NCBI GenBank assembly: GCA_035701265.1
Contig: DASSNU010000001.1
Coordinates: forward strand, 62,001-126,000
Direction: 5' to 3'
Length of the DNA stretch: 64,000 nt
Source: DASSNU01 sp035701265
GTDB lineage: Bacteria; Gemmatimonadota; Gemmatimonadetes; Gemmatimonadales; Gemmatimonadaceae
In this document: positions 8,828 through 16,030 of the stretch, piece by piece
Layout: each line of letters starts with the position of its first letter
Position numbering within the stretch: the stretch's first letter is position 1
Position numbers and translations under genes: made by a program
The notes under the pieces: model-generated
Database searches by the model: none
What the model was told of the DNA's origin: nothing
The model's input: the letters and a program-made list of their open reading frames with translations, nothing else

Positions 8828-9718
8828 TCAACTGCTGCGCGTCCAGATCACGATCACGCCGCACGTCGCGCCCTGAACGCGGAACTGCGCCGGCGTTTCC
8901 GAGGGACCGCGGTAGATCTCGATCGATTCGATCTCCTCAGGTCGCAGCATGTCGACGTGGAAGGTGGGGAGATCCTGGTTCAACCGATCCACCATGACCG
9001 GCGGCTGGTTGGACGATTGCCCGGAGGCGTTCGGGCGACTGACGCGCGTCGCGATGGTGGACGGCAGGTCCTCGTCGTCCGGAACGAGCACGCCATCCAG
9101 CCAGTAGCGCACGTGGCAATGCGAGGTGTTGCGCGCCATGGCGATATGCGGTCCGCCGCGTCCGTACGTCACCAGCACCCCGGGGATGCCACGCAGGAGG
9201 TCGCTCGTATGTGCCGCGTGCCGGTGCTGCACGTCGTCATGGCTGATGAACTGGCCGAAGCCCGCCTTTCGCCGCATGGCGAAGCCGTTGTCAAACGGCA
9301 GGGCGCGTTGGCGCGCGGTCACCCGGACCGTATCGAGCGGTTGGGCGAGACGCTCGAGCGCGACGGCGAGGCGGAGCACCTCGCCTGCACGCGACGTCAC
9401 CGCGCGGCGCTGCGGTTGGTACCCGAGGAGGCGAATGTCCACCGTGTCGGTGCCGGGTGGTACGCCGTCCAGCCGCGCGATGCCTCGGGAGTCGGTGGCG
9501 GCGCTGGCCGCGGCGTGCCGGAGGGTGACGCGGGCGCCGTAGAGCGGGAGGCCGCTCTCCGCGCGCGTGACGGTCACGATGATCGTGGCGCTGTCTGCGG
9601 AGCGGCCGCGCGGGCTGTCGCGCTGGAGCGTATCCTGCGCGGCGGCGGGGCACGGCGCGCGCCATGCCGCGGCGAGCTGCGCGAGAAGCGAGAGGAGGAC
9701 GAGCGGCGTGACGCGCAC
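8828..9718 (-). CDS. Exported protein with carboxypeptidase-regulatory and TonB-plug domains
   Basis: About 296 residues: a hydrophobic signal segment (LVLLSLLAQLAAAWRA), a carboxypeptidase-regulatory-like beta domain (about residues 40-115, with the surface motif VDIRLLGYQP), then a TonB-receptor plug-like domain (SDLLRGIPGVLVTYGRG, and near the end EEIESIEIYRGPSETP). No beta-barrel follows, so it cannot be a receptor by itself. Cysteines in NTSHCHVRY and QGATCGV may form a disulfide. Such plug-only proteins are frequent in Gemmatimonadota and their role is unknown. The start is set at the GTG at 9718, just after a GGAGG; any longer reading enters the tRNA-Ser gene. Confidence 0.7.
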   Translation of the reverse strand: MRVTPLVLLSLLAQLAAAWRAPCPAAAQDTLQRDSPRGRSADSATIIVTVTRAESGLPLYGARVTLRHAAASAATDSRGIARLDGVPPGTDTVDIRLLGYQPQRRAVTSRAGEVLRLAVALERLAQPLDTVRVTARQRALPFDNGFAMRRKAGFGQFISHDDVQHRHAAHTSDLLRGIPGVLVTYGRGGPHIAMARNTSHCHVRYWLDGVLVPDDEDLPSTIATRVSRPNASGQSSNQPPVMVDRLNQDLPTFHVDMLRPEEIESIEIYRGPSETPAQFRVQGATCGVIVIWTRSS

Positions 9719-9809
9719 GAGACCTCCGTGCCGGTCCGATGCGCCACGAGGTGGCGCCAGGTGCTTTCGCACACTACCAGCGGGCGAGCATCCCGGCAAG
9801 ATGGGGAGA

Positions 9810-9896
9810 CGGACGGGGTGGGATTCGAACCCACGAGGGGCTTTCGCCCCCACACGCTCTCCAGGCGTGCGCCTTAAACCACTCGGCCACCCGTCC
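9810..9896 (-). tRNA. tRNA-Ser (GGA)
   Basis: An 87-base tRNA with acceptor stem GGACGGG/CCCGTCC, the class II D-arm sequence TGGCCGAGTGG, anticodon loop CTGGAGA with anticodon GGA, a long variable arm closed by GGGGCGAAAGCCCC, and T-arm GGTTCGAATCC. The discriminator base is G, as for serine tRNAs, and CCA is not encoded. It reads UCC and UCU codons. Confidence 0.96.
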
Positions 9897-9918
9897 CGAC
9901 TGCACGGTGCACGAGGAC

Positions 9919-9954
9919 GCGCAGATGCGCGCACATCTGCACGCGCATCTGCGC
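9919..9954 (-). promoter_or_regulatory. Hairpin with alternative pairing between two tRNA-Ser genes
   Basis: Bases 9919-9931 and 9942-9954 form a perfect 13-bp stem with a 10-base loop. The loop itself carries a second copy of CATCTGC (9934-9940) that can pair instead with GCAGATG (9921-9927), so two mutually exclusive hairpins are possible. It lies downstream of tRNA-Ser(CGA) and upstream of tRNA-Ser(GGA). It may be a terminator, a processing signal or an attenuator; no T run is present. Confidence 0.5.
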
Positions 9955-10069
9955 ACGCTCGTCCACGCACGCGCGCACTCGCCGGCGGCAGTACCGGTTA
10001 CGACGAAGGCGGGCCGGAGCCCGCCTCCTCACGCATCCCGGACGGCCACTCGGCTCCGCCCGCACGAAG

Positions 10070-10159
10070 CGGACAGGGTGGGATTTGAACCCACGATACC
10101 GGGGTCACCGGTATGCCGGTTTTCGAGACCGGTGCCTTCAGCCACTCGGCCACCTGTCC
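10070..10159 (-). tRNA. tRNA-Ser (CGA)
   Basis: A 90-base tRNA with acceptor stem GGACAGG/CCTGTCC, D-arm TGGCCGAGTGG, anticodon stem-loop CGGT-CTCGAAA-ACCG giving anticodon CGA, a long variable arm (ATACCGG/CCGGTAT), T-arm GGTTCAAATCC and discriminator G. It is not followed by an encoded CCA. It reads UCG, a favoured serine codon at this GC content. Confidence 0.96.
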
Positions 10160-10180
10160 GTGCGCCACAGACTGGAAAAG

Positions 10181-10762
10181 TTAGCCGTGCCCGGAGGGGG
10201 TGTCAACGAAGAGCGCGGTGGTGACGGTGCCCACGTGCGGCGGTGCAGCGGAATCGGGACGCGCACCTGGCTGCGCGCGCGGTGCATCACCGGTGGAATC
10301 CTGATGCTGTGTGCTGTCGGCGAGCGCCGGCACGGAGTCGCGCGCGGCGACGGCAATCTCCACGCGGGCCACCACCGATGCTTTGGCCTGGACGTGCGCC
10401 TCGAGTCGCTGCGGACCCGCGCGCGGCGCGAGCACCCAGCGCGTGAGCGCCACGCCCACGCTGTCGGTGATCGCGCTGTCGGGGAGCGCGTGGCTCGCGC
10501 TGTCGCATGGAACGAAGCGCACGGTAACGCGCTCCACCGGTCGGTCGGCGTCGTCCACCACGCGCACGCTGACTGGCACCGTGTCTCCCGGAAACGCCCG
10601 TGCGGGAGGGGGCGCGACGATCTGGATGCCGGCAGGGTGATGCGCGCCCACGAACCGGTCACGCACCCACGGGAACGCGACCGCCGCGACGATCACCAGG
10701 ATCACGATCACGAGAATCACCTCGGGCAGCGTGAAGCCGTCCCGCCGGCGTCGATACGCCAT
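10181..10762 (-). CDS. Prepilin-like membrane protein with Ig-like domain
   Basis: A 193-residue protein whose start RRRRDGFTLPEVILVIVIL is a type III (prepilin) signal: basic leader, cleavage expected after Gly9 with Phe as the new N-terminus, and Glu at position 5 of the mature chain, then a hydrophobic helix. The rest is not pilin-like. It resembles a Big-1/invasin-type immunoglobulin fold (GDTVPVSVRVVDDADRPVE, then VTVRF and ALTRWVLAP), followed by an Asp/Ser/Pro/Ala-rich tail. ATG start at 10762. It is alone, with no pilus genes nearby, and its stop is 21 bases upstream of tRNA-Ser(CGA). Function unknown; possibly a minor pseudopilin or a surface-tethered domain. Confidence 0.7.
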   Translation of the reverse strand: MAYRRRRDGFTLPEVILVIVILVIVAAVAFPWVRDRFVGAHHPAGIQIVAPPPARAFPGDTVPVSVRVVDDADRPVERVTVRFVPCDSASHALPDSAITDSVGVALTRWVLAPRAGPQRLEAHVQAKASVVARVEIAVAARDSVPALADSTQHQDSTGDAPRAQPGARPDSAAPPHVGTVTTALFVDTPSGHG

Positions 10763-10994
10763 GTGCCGTCCTCCGTAGGAATCCACCTCCCCTGCGAGCA
10801 CCCTGTTCCATTCGCATGTGCGCGCGGAAATGCCATGCCGGCGCAACACCCGGCGGGCCCGCTGTCGAGCGGATGGAAGCTACCGTCCGACGAGGTAGGA
10901 GAACAGCGCCCGCTGGTGCTCAGGAAGGATACGTCGTATCGTCACCGCGAGATTCGTCGCCGACAGAGCCACGCCCGTCAGCCGAGGAGCCGTC

Positions 10995-11327
10995 ATGTCC
11001 CCGTCCCCCATTACCGCCACCGTACCGTGTCGCGCGTGCGACGCGCAGCTCTCGGCGATCGCGGAAACCTGCCCGCACTGTGGCGTGCGCCAGTTCGATC
11101 CCAAGCACGCGCTGGCGAGCGACAAGCGCGCGCTGCCCGCCTTCCTCCTCTGCTTCTTCCTGGGGTGTTTGGGGGTGCACCGGTTCTACGCCGGGAAGAT
11201 CGGCACCGGAGTTCTCCAACTCGTGACGTTCGGCGGCCTGGGGATCTGGTGGCTGGTGGACCTCATCATGATTGCCACCGGACAGTTCACGGACGACGAG
11301 GGGAAGAAGATCAGCATGTGGACGTGA
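10995..11327 (+). CDS. TM2 domain protein with N-terminal zinc ribbon
   Basis: A 110-residue membrane protein. It starts with a zinc ribbon (CRACD and CPHCG pairs, residues 12-30) and continues with a TM2 domain: two hydrophobic helices (about 48-66 and 74-93) with the conserved LGCLGVHRFYAGK turn and the IWWLVDLIMI segment. TM2 proteins are of unknown function. A GAGGAG ribosome binding site precedes the ATG at 10995 by five bases. Its end overlaps the convergent tadA end by 17 bases. The 230 bases upstream, toward the divergent prepilin-like gene, hold no other feature I can identify. Confidence 0.85.
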   Translation: MSPSPITATVPCRACDAQLSAIAETCPHCGVRQFDPKHALASDKRALPAFLLCFFLGCLGVHRFYAGKIGTGVLQLVTFGGLGIWWLVDLIMIATGQFTDDEGKKISMWT

Positions 11328-11847
11328 GCGGACGCGGCGCCGCGCGGCGCACCGCGAAGAAGTACGACAGCAGCGCTCCGCACGTATCGGCCATCACACC
11401 GCCCAGCACCTGCGGGCGGTGATTGAGCCGCGGATGGCGTAGCAGGTCACCCACGCTCCCCGCCATGCCGGCCTTGTCGTCCCACGCGCCGAACACCACC
11501 CGCCCCACGCGAGCGAGGACGATCGCTCCCGCGCACATGGCGCATGGTTCCAGCGTGACGTAGAGCGTGCACTCCCGCAGACCACGTGCACCGAGTCGTT
11601 CGGTGCCGTGTCGCAGTGCCAGCAACTCGGCGTGCGCGAGCGGGTCGCCATCGGCCACCATGCGGTTGGACGTGCGCACCAGCTCGCGTCCGTCGCAGAC
11701 GAGCACCGCGCCCACCGGCACCTCATCGCGCGCCATTGCCGCGCGCGCTTCGTCGAGCGCGGCGCGCATCCACTGCTCGTCCACCTGCCGCCGCGAGAGC
11801 GGCGATGCGCCGGGACCGTCCGGCGCGGCGTCGGAAGGCTGCGTCAC
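11311..11847 (-). CDS. tadA: tRNA-specific adenosine deaminase
   Basis: Deaminates A34 of tRNA-Arg(ACG) to inosine. The 178-residue protein has the zinc-binding HAELLAL motif with the proton-shuttling Glu, and the PCAMCAGAI motif giving the two zinc cysteines, spaced as in TadA. NRM near residue 61 is also typical. About 20 extra residues precede the fold. The start is a GTG at 11847 that overlaps the clpB stop by four bases, so tadA is probably expressed from the clpB promoter. Its 3' end overlaps the convergent TM2 gene. Confidence 0.93.
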   Translation of the reverse strand: MTQPSDAAPDGPGASPLSRRQVDEQWMRAALDEARAAMARDEVPVGAVLVCDGRELVRTSNRMVADGDPLAHAELLALRHGTERLGARGLRECTLYVTLEPCAMCAGAIVLARVGRVVFGAWDDKAGMAGSVGDLLRHPRLNHRPQVLGGVMADTCGALLSYFFAVRRAAPRPLTSTC

Positions 11848-14456
11848 CGCGCGCTCGCCGCGGCCGGCTCCGCTTTCTCAAACAGCAGACGGCCCTCGGC
11901 GCCGCGCGTGACGAGAATGTGGTCTCCTTCCTCGAACCGTCCTTCCAGCACCGCCAGCGCCAGAGGATTCTGCAGCTCGCGCTGGATGGCGCGCTTGAGC
12001 GGACGCGCGCCGAAGGCGGGATCGTACCCCTCCTCCGCCAGCGCGCGCTTGGCGTCCGGCGTGAGCTCGATGGTGAGCTTCCGGTCGGCGAGGAGCTTCT
12101 CCAACCGCTGAAGCTGCAGGTCGACGATGGTCTCGATCTGCTCCATCGAGAGCGGGTGGAAGATGATGATGTCGTCCACGCGATTCAGAAATTCCGGTTT
12201 GAAGTGCCGGCGCAGCGCGCCCATCACGTGCATCTCGACCTCCGCCCAGTCGGCCGTGCCGCGCTCGAGGATGAACGCGCTTCCGATGTTGGATGTCATG
12301 ATGATCACGGTGTTCCGGAAATCCACCGTGCGCCCCTGCGAGTCGGTCAGGCGGCCGTCATCGAGGATCTGCAGCAGGATGTTGAACACATCCTGGTGCG
12401 CCTTCTCGATCTCGTCGAAGAGCACCACGGAGTACGGGCGGCGGCGCACCGCTTCCGTGAGCTGTCCTCCCTCCTCGAAGCCCACGTAGCCGGGAGGCGC
12501 GCCGATGAGCCGCGCGACGGCGTGCTTCTCCATGTACTCGGACATGTCGATGCGCACCATCGCCTGCTCCGAGTCGAAGAGGAACTCGGCCAGCGCGCGC
12601 GCCGTCTCGGTCTTCCCCACGCCGGTGGGGCCGAGAAAGATGAACGAGCCGATGGGACGATTGGGATCCTGCAGCCCCGCACGCGAGCGACGCACCGCGT
12701 CGGCCACCGCGCGCACCGCCTCGCGCTGCCCCACCACGCGCGCGGCCAGCACGTCCTCCAGCTTGGTGAGCCGCTCGCGCTCGCTCTCCATCATGCGGGA
12801 GACGGGGATGCCCGTCCACCGCGCGACGATCTCGGCCACGTCGTCTGCGTCCACCTCTTCCTTGAGGAATTGCTGTCCGCTTCCCTGCCGCACGGCCAGT
12901 TGCTGCTCCGCGTCGCGAAGCTGGCGCTCGAGCTCGGGGATGCGCCCGTAGGTGATCTCGGCGGCGGCACTCAGATCGCCGCGCCGTTGCGCCTGCTCGG
13001 CTTCCACGCGCGTCTGGTCGATCTGCTGCTTGAGCTCGGCCACCTTGCCGAGCATCTCCTTTTCCGTTTGCCACTGCGCCTTCATGGCGCTGGAGCGCTC
13101 GCGCAGCTCGGCCAACTCGCGCTCGAGCGCCTGGCGACGCTCCACGCTGGCCGCGTCCTTCTCCTTCTGCAACGCCTGCCGCTCGATCTCGAGCTGCACG
13201 ATGCGCCGCTCCACCTCGTCGATCTCCTGCGGCATGGAGTCGATCTCGATGCGCAGTCGCGAGGCGGCCTCGTCGATGAGGTCGATGGCCTTGTCGGGGA
13301 GGAAGCGATCGCCGATGTACCGATTGGAGAGCGTGGCGGCGGCCACCACGGCGCCATCGGTGATGCGCACACCGTGATGCGCCTCGTAGCGCTCCTTGAG
13401 CCCGCGCAGAATGGCGATGGTGTCTTCCACGCTGGGCTCGCCCACGTATACGGGTTGGAAGCGGCGCTCGAGTGCGGCGTCCTTCTCCACGTGCTTGCGG
13501 TATTCGTCGAGCGTGGTGGCGCCCACCACGTGCAGCTCGCCCCGCGCGAGCATGGGCTTGAGCATGTTCCCCGCATCCATCGCCCCCTCGGCCGCACCCG
13601 CGCCGACGAGCGTGTGCAGCTCGTCGATGAACACGATGAACTGCCCCTCCCCCTCGGTGATCTCCTTGAGCACGGCCTTGAGGCGCTCCTCGAACTCGCC
13701 GCGGTACTTGGCGCCGGCGATGAGCGCGCCCAGGTCGAGCGCCACGAGGCGCTTGTTGCGGAGGCTCTCCGGGACGTCGCCGTTCACGATGCGCTGCGCG
13801 AGCCCCTCGACGATGGCCGTCTTGCCGACCCCCGGCTCACCGATCAGGACGGGATTGTTCTTGGTGCGGCGCGAGAGCACCTGCACCACACGGCGAATCT
13901 CCTCGTCGCGTCCGATCACCGGATCCAGCTTGCCGCGCCGGGCCGTCTCGGTGAGGTCGCGCGTGAAGCGTTGCAGCGCCTGGTACTGCGTCTCGGGGGT
14001 CTGATCCGTGACCCGATGCGTGCCACGCACGGCAGTCAGCGCCTCGCGAAGCGCCTTGGGAGTGACGTTCGCGGAGGCGAGGACCTCGTGACTCTCGGTG
14101 CCCCGCGTCTCGGCGAGCGCGAGGAGCAGATGCTCGGTGGAGACGAACGCGTCCCCCAGCTCGCCGGCAAGGGCGTCCGCGCGGTCGAGCACCTGGTTCA
14201 ACTCGCGTGACACCGTCGGCTGTGCACCGGTCTGGCGCGGGTAGCGCGCGATCTCACGCTCGACCGCCGCAGCCAGGTCGCTGCTGTTGACGCCGAGCTT
14301 GTGCAGCATGGGGACGACGATCCCCTCCGGCTGACCGAGGAGGGCGAGCAGGAGATGCGCGTCGTAGAGCTGCGGGTTGCCGTTGCGACGGGCGGTAGCC
14401 AGTGCTTCGTTGATGGCTTCCCCCGCCTTCACCGTGAGTCGTTCTGGATTGATCAT
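11844..14456 (-). CDS. clpB: ATP-dependent chaperone ClpB
   Basis: An 870-residue AAA+ disaggregase that works with DnaK to recover aggregated proteins. In order: a double Clp N-domain (residues 1-150), first AAA+ module with Walker A GEPGVGKT (206-213), the long coiled-coil middle domain (about 405-530) that distinguishes ClpB from ClpA and ClpC, second AAA+ module with Walker A GPTGVGKT (about residue 608), and the C-terminal D2-small domain. There is no ClpP-docking IGL/IGF loop evident, fitting a chaperone rather than a protease subunit. ATG start at 14456. A candidate promoter with a palindrome lies upstream. Confidence 0.97.
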   Translation of the reverse strand: MINPERLTVKAGEAINEALATARRNGNPQLYDAHLLLALLGQPEGIVVPMLHKLGVNSSDLAAAVEREIARYPRQTGAQPTVSRELNQVLDRADALAGELGDAFVSTEHLLLALAETRGTESHEVLASANVTPKALREALTAVRGTHRVTDQTPETQYQALQRFTRDLTETARRGKLDPVIGRDEEIRRVVQVLSRRTKNNPVLIGEPGVGKTAIVEGLAQRIVNGDVPESLRNKRLVALDLGALIAGAKYRGEFEERLKAVLKEITEGEGQFIVFIDELHTLVGAGAAEGAMDAGNMLKPMLARGELHVVGATTLDEYRKHVEKDAALERRFQPVYVGEPSVEDTIAILRGLKERYEAHHGVRITDGAVVAAATLSNRYIGDRFLPDKAIDLIDEAASRLRIEIDSMPQEIDEVERRIVQLEIERQALQKEKDAASVERRQALERELAELRERSSAMKAQWQTEKEMLGKVAELKQQIDQTRVEAEQAQRRGDLSAAAEITYGRIPELERQLRDAEQQLAVRQGSGQQFLKEEVDADDVAEIVARWTGIPVSRMMESERERLTKLEDVLAARVVGQREAVRAVADAVRRSRAGLQDPNRPIGSFIFLGPTGVGKTETARALAEFLFDSEQAMVRIDMSEYMEKHAVARLIGAPPGYVGFEEGGQLTEAVRRRPYSVVLFDEIEKAHQDVFNILLQILDDGRLTDSQGRTVDFRNTVIIMTSNIGSAFILERGTADWAEVEMHVMGALRRHFKPEFLNRVDDIIIFHPLSMEQIETIVDLQLQRLEKLLADRKLTIELTPDAKRALAEEGYDPAFGARPLKRAIQRELQNPLALAVLEGRFEEGDHILVTRGAEGRLLFEKAEPAAASAR

Positions 14457-14474
14457 GGCGGATGCCGGAAGTGA

Positions 14475-14529
14475 TAACCTACTTTATCATGCGAGACGTA
14501 ATGCGTTGTCCAGCATTGCTAAAGCAATG
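14475..14529 (-). promoter_or_regulatory. Candidate clpB promoter region with palindrome
   Basis: Reading on the minus strand, TGGACA (5 of 6 of the -35 consensus) is followed after 18 bases by GATAAA (4 of 6). Just upstream is the palindrome CATTGC-TAAA-GCAATG (14514-14529), a possible operator. This stretch is clearly AT-richer than the surroundings. No CIRCE element is present. The palindrome as a heat-shock operator is inferred. Confidence 0.45.
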
Positions 14530-14777
14530 ATGGTACCTCTGCGTGTAGCCATTTCGGCACCTCTGCACCGGGCATCGCCGGCAGCGGAGCACAAGTCGAC
14601 TGCGCTTCGGGCAGGAGCGGCGAAATACGCTGCCATCGTGGCACGCGAGCATGTTCCCTTGCACTCGGGTGCACGGCTCACGAGACCCCCGCACTCTGCC
14701 GTGGATGATCGACGCGGTGAGGTGCTTCCACCGGCACGATGATGGGCGCGCGCTGCGCTCTGAGACATACCGTGAAG
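14530..14777. other. Intergenic stretch, no gene seen
   Basis: About 250 bases between the clpB control region and the promoter of the next plus-strand gene. I see no open frame with family features, no tRNA and no strong hairpin here. Confidence 0.5.
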
Positions 14778-14806
14778 TTGACCATCTGTCGTCGTCCCCC
14801 TAGGAT
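14778..14806 (+). promoter_or_regulatory. Candidate promoter giving a leaderless or very short leader
   Basis: TTGACC (14778-14783), a 17-base spacer and TAGGAT (14801-14806) form a plausible sigma-70 promoter. Only seven bases separate the -10 box from the ATG at 14814, so the transcript would start at or next to the start codon. The AGGA within the -10 box could alternatively be a ribosome binding site of a transcript started elsewhere. Confidence 0.4.
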
Positions 14807-14813
14807 CGTCCGA

Positions 14814-15314
14814 ATGCACACCCGTTCCCTGCTCGCGTGGAAGTCGCCACGGCGCACCCTGCACGCGGCCGTCCGCTCTCGTTGGGCGCTCACGAGCGCC
14901 CTGGTGTGGACGGCACTCGCAGCCGGAGGAGGAGCGTGCACGAATCGCGCACGAGGCGCGACGATCGTGGCGGACTCCACGCTCGCGGCGACCATGGCGG
15001 ACCTCTACGCCGTGAACGGCAACCGCGCGCTGGACAGCGCCACGCGCGCCGAGGAACGACAGCGCGTGCTGGATGCGCACGGGGTGACGCTGGAGTCGCT
15101 CGAGGCCACGGCGCGCGCGCTCGGCGAGCAGCCTGAACGCGCGGCGCGCGTGTGGGCGCGCATGGACAGCCTGGTGCGCGGGCTGGTGCCGGCGGACGCC
15201 GAGCCCGCCGCGGAGAGAGGGCGCTCCCCAGACGCACGCGCCCCGCATCCGCGCGCTCCGACCGCAGGGACGCCGGACACCGGCGCCGCAAACGGGCGTC
15301 CCGTCGTGCACTGA
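14814..15314 (+). CDS. Small exported protein, DUF4296-like
   Basis: A 166-residue protein with a basic N-terminus, a hydrophobic segment (WALTSALVWTALAAGGG) and a cysteine at about residue 42 that may be a lipidation site, although the lipobox is imperfect. Residues about 55-120 form an alpha-helical domain (MADLYAVNGNRALD, then LDAHGVTLESLEATARAL and ARVWARMDSLV) that resembles DUF4296, a family of small lipoproteins of unknown function. The last 45 residues are Pro/Ala/Arg-rich. I start at the ATG at 14814. It ends 24 bases before a bidirectional terminator shared with the facing gene. Confidence 0.6.
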   Translation: MHTRSLLAWKSPRRTLHAAVRSRWALTSALVWTALAAGGGACTNRARGATIVADSTLAATMADLYAVNGNRALDSATRAEERQRVLDAHGVTLESLEATARALGEQPERAARVWARMDSLVRGLVPADAEPAAERGRSPDARAPHPRAPTAGTPDTGAANGRPVVH

Positions 15315-15338
15315 CGGATGCTCGCCAGCACATACGCA

Positions 15339-15368
15339 AACGGCGGCGCCCGCGAGGGTGCCGCCGTT
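15339..15368. terminator. Bidirectional terminator hairpin
   Basis: A perfect 9-bp stem (AACGGCGGC at 15339-15347 and GCCGCCGTT at 15360-15368) with a 12-base loop lies between two convergent genes. Pyrimidine-rich sequence follows on the plus strand. Its position between facing 3' ends supports use in both directions. Confidence 0.75.
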
Positions 15369-15427
15369 CTGTCTCTGATAACACCAGTGTGCGCAGCGTC
15401 CGGGACGCCGCGCGGGAGCGCGGACGC

Positions 15428-15874
15428 TCACTTGGCGACGAGCATCTTCTTCACGACGACGCGTCCGTCTACCTGGAGACGATAGAGGTAGACGCCCGAG
15501 GCAGCCTCCTCGGATGTCCCGTTGATGTTCCCGTCCCAGTACGCTGTGTACGATCCGCACGGCAGCTCCAGCTCGCGCACGGGCTGCCCAGCGTCGCCGC
15601 CGCCCTGCAACACAGGAATGGCAACGAGCTGCGCGAGGATGTTGTAGATCTGCAGCGTCACCCGATACGTCCGGCCAGGGTCCGAGCACGACGGGGGATC
15701 CCCCAACGTGAACGGAATGGTGGTGGTCGGGTTGAACGGGTTTGGGTAGTTCTGGCCGAGCTCGAACTTCGGACCGCGATCACGAGGCGGGCTGGACTGC
15801 TCCTGCGCCATCGCACCGCGTGGTACCAACGCGCCGAGGGCGAGCACAACCATCGCTGCCCACAAGTGCCTCAT
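15428..15874 (-). CDS. Small exported protein consisting of a T9SS/FlgD-like C-terminal domain
   Basis: A 148-residue protein: cleavable signal peptide (residues 1-23, ending AMA) and then essentially one domain. The block LGQNYPNPFNPTTTIPF (about residues 39-55) and the end ASGVYLYRLQVDG followed by KKMLVAK are the signature of the type IX secretion C-terminal/FlgD Ig-like domain usually found as a tail on much larger secreted proteins. Here there is no passenger. Two cysteines (SCSD and LPCGS) may form a disulfide. A good ribosome binding site (GGAG, seven bases before the ATG) and a strong promoter precede it. Role unknown. Confidence 0.75.
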   Translation of the reverse strand: MRHLWAAMVVLALGALVPRGAMAQEQSSPPRDRGPKFELGQNYPNPFNPTTTIPFTLGDPPSCSDPGRTYRVTLQIYNILAQLVAIPVLQGGGDAGQPVRELELPCGSYTAYWDGNINGTSEEAASGVYLYRLQVDGRVVVKKMLVAK

Positions 15875-15957
15875 GGGCGTTCTCCAGCTGACAAAACAGG
15901 GACCTGAAGCCGTACTCCTCTTCGTGGTTGATCTGGGCGGAACGCACTTCTGGGCCG

Positions 15958-15986
15958 AACATACGATCCAGGCGCCGCGCTGTCAA
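15958..15986 (-). promoter_or_regulatory. Sigma-70-like promoter of the tail-domain gene
   Basis: On the minus strand a perfect TTGACA (15986-15981), a 17-base spacer and TATGTT (15963-15958, 4 of 6) form one of the best promoter matches in the window. The predicted leader to the ATG at 15874 is about 75 bases. Confidence 0.65.
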
Positions 15987-16030
15987 GCAAGATCGGCGCC
16001 GTAAGTCCCTGTTATACCGTCACCTGGCGG

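Noticed and set aside
11586..14210. Very long plus-strand open frame opposite clpB (over 870 codons)
   Set aside because: It is the antisense shadow of clpB, a consequence of high GC; its translation has no domain features and is rich in His, Arg and Leu as expected of a mirror frame.
15895..16013. Nine-base inverted repeat AACAGGGAC / GTCCCTGTT around the promoter of the tail-domain gene
   Set aside because: The arms are about 100 bases apart with no mobile-element gene between them; could easily be chance, so not listed as a feature.
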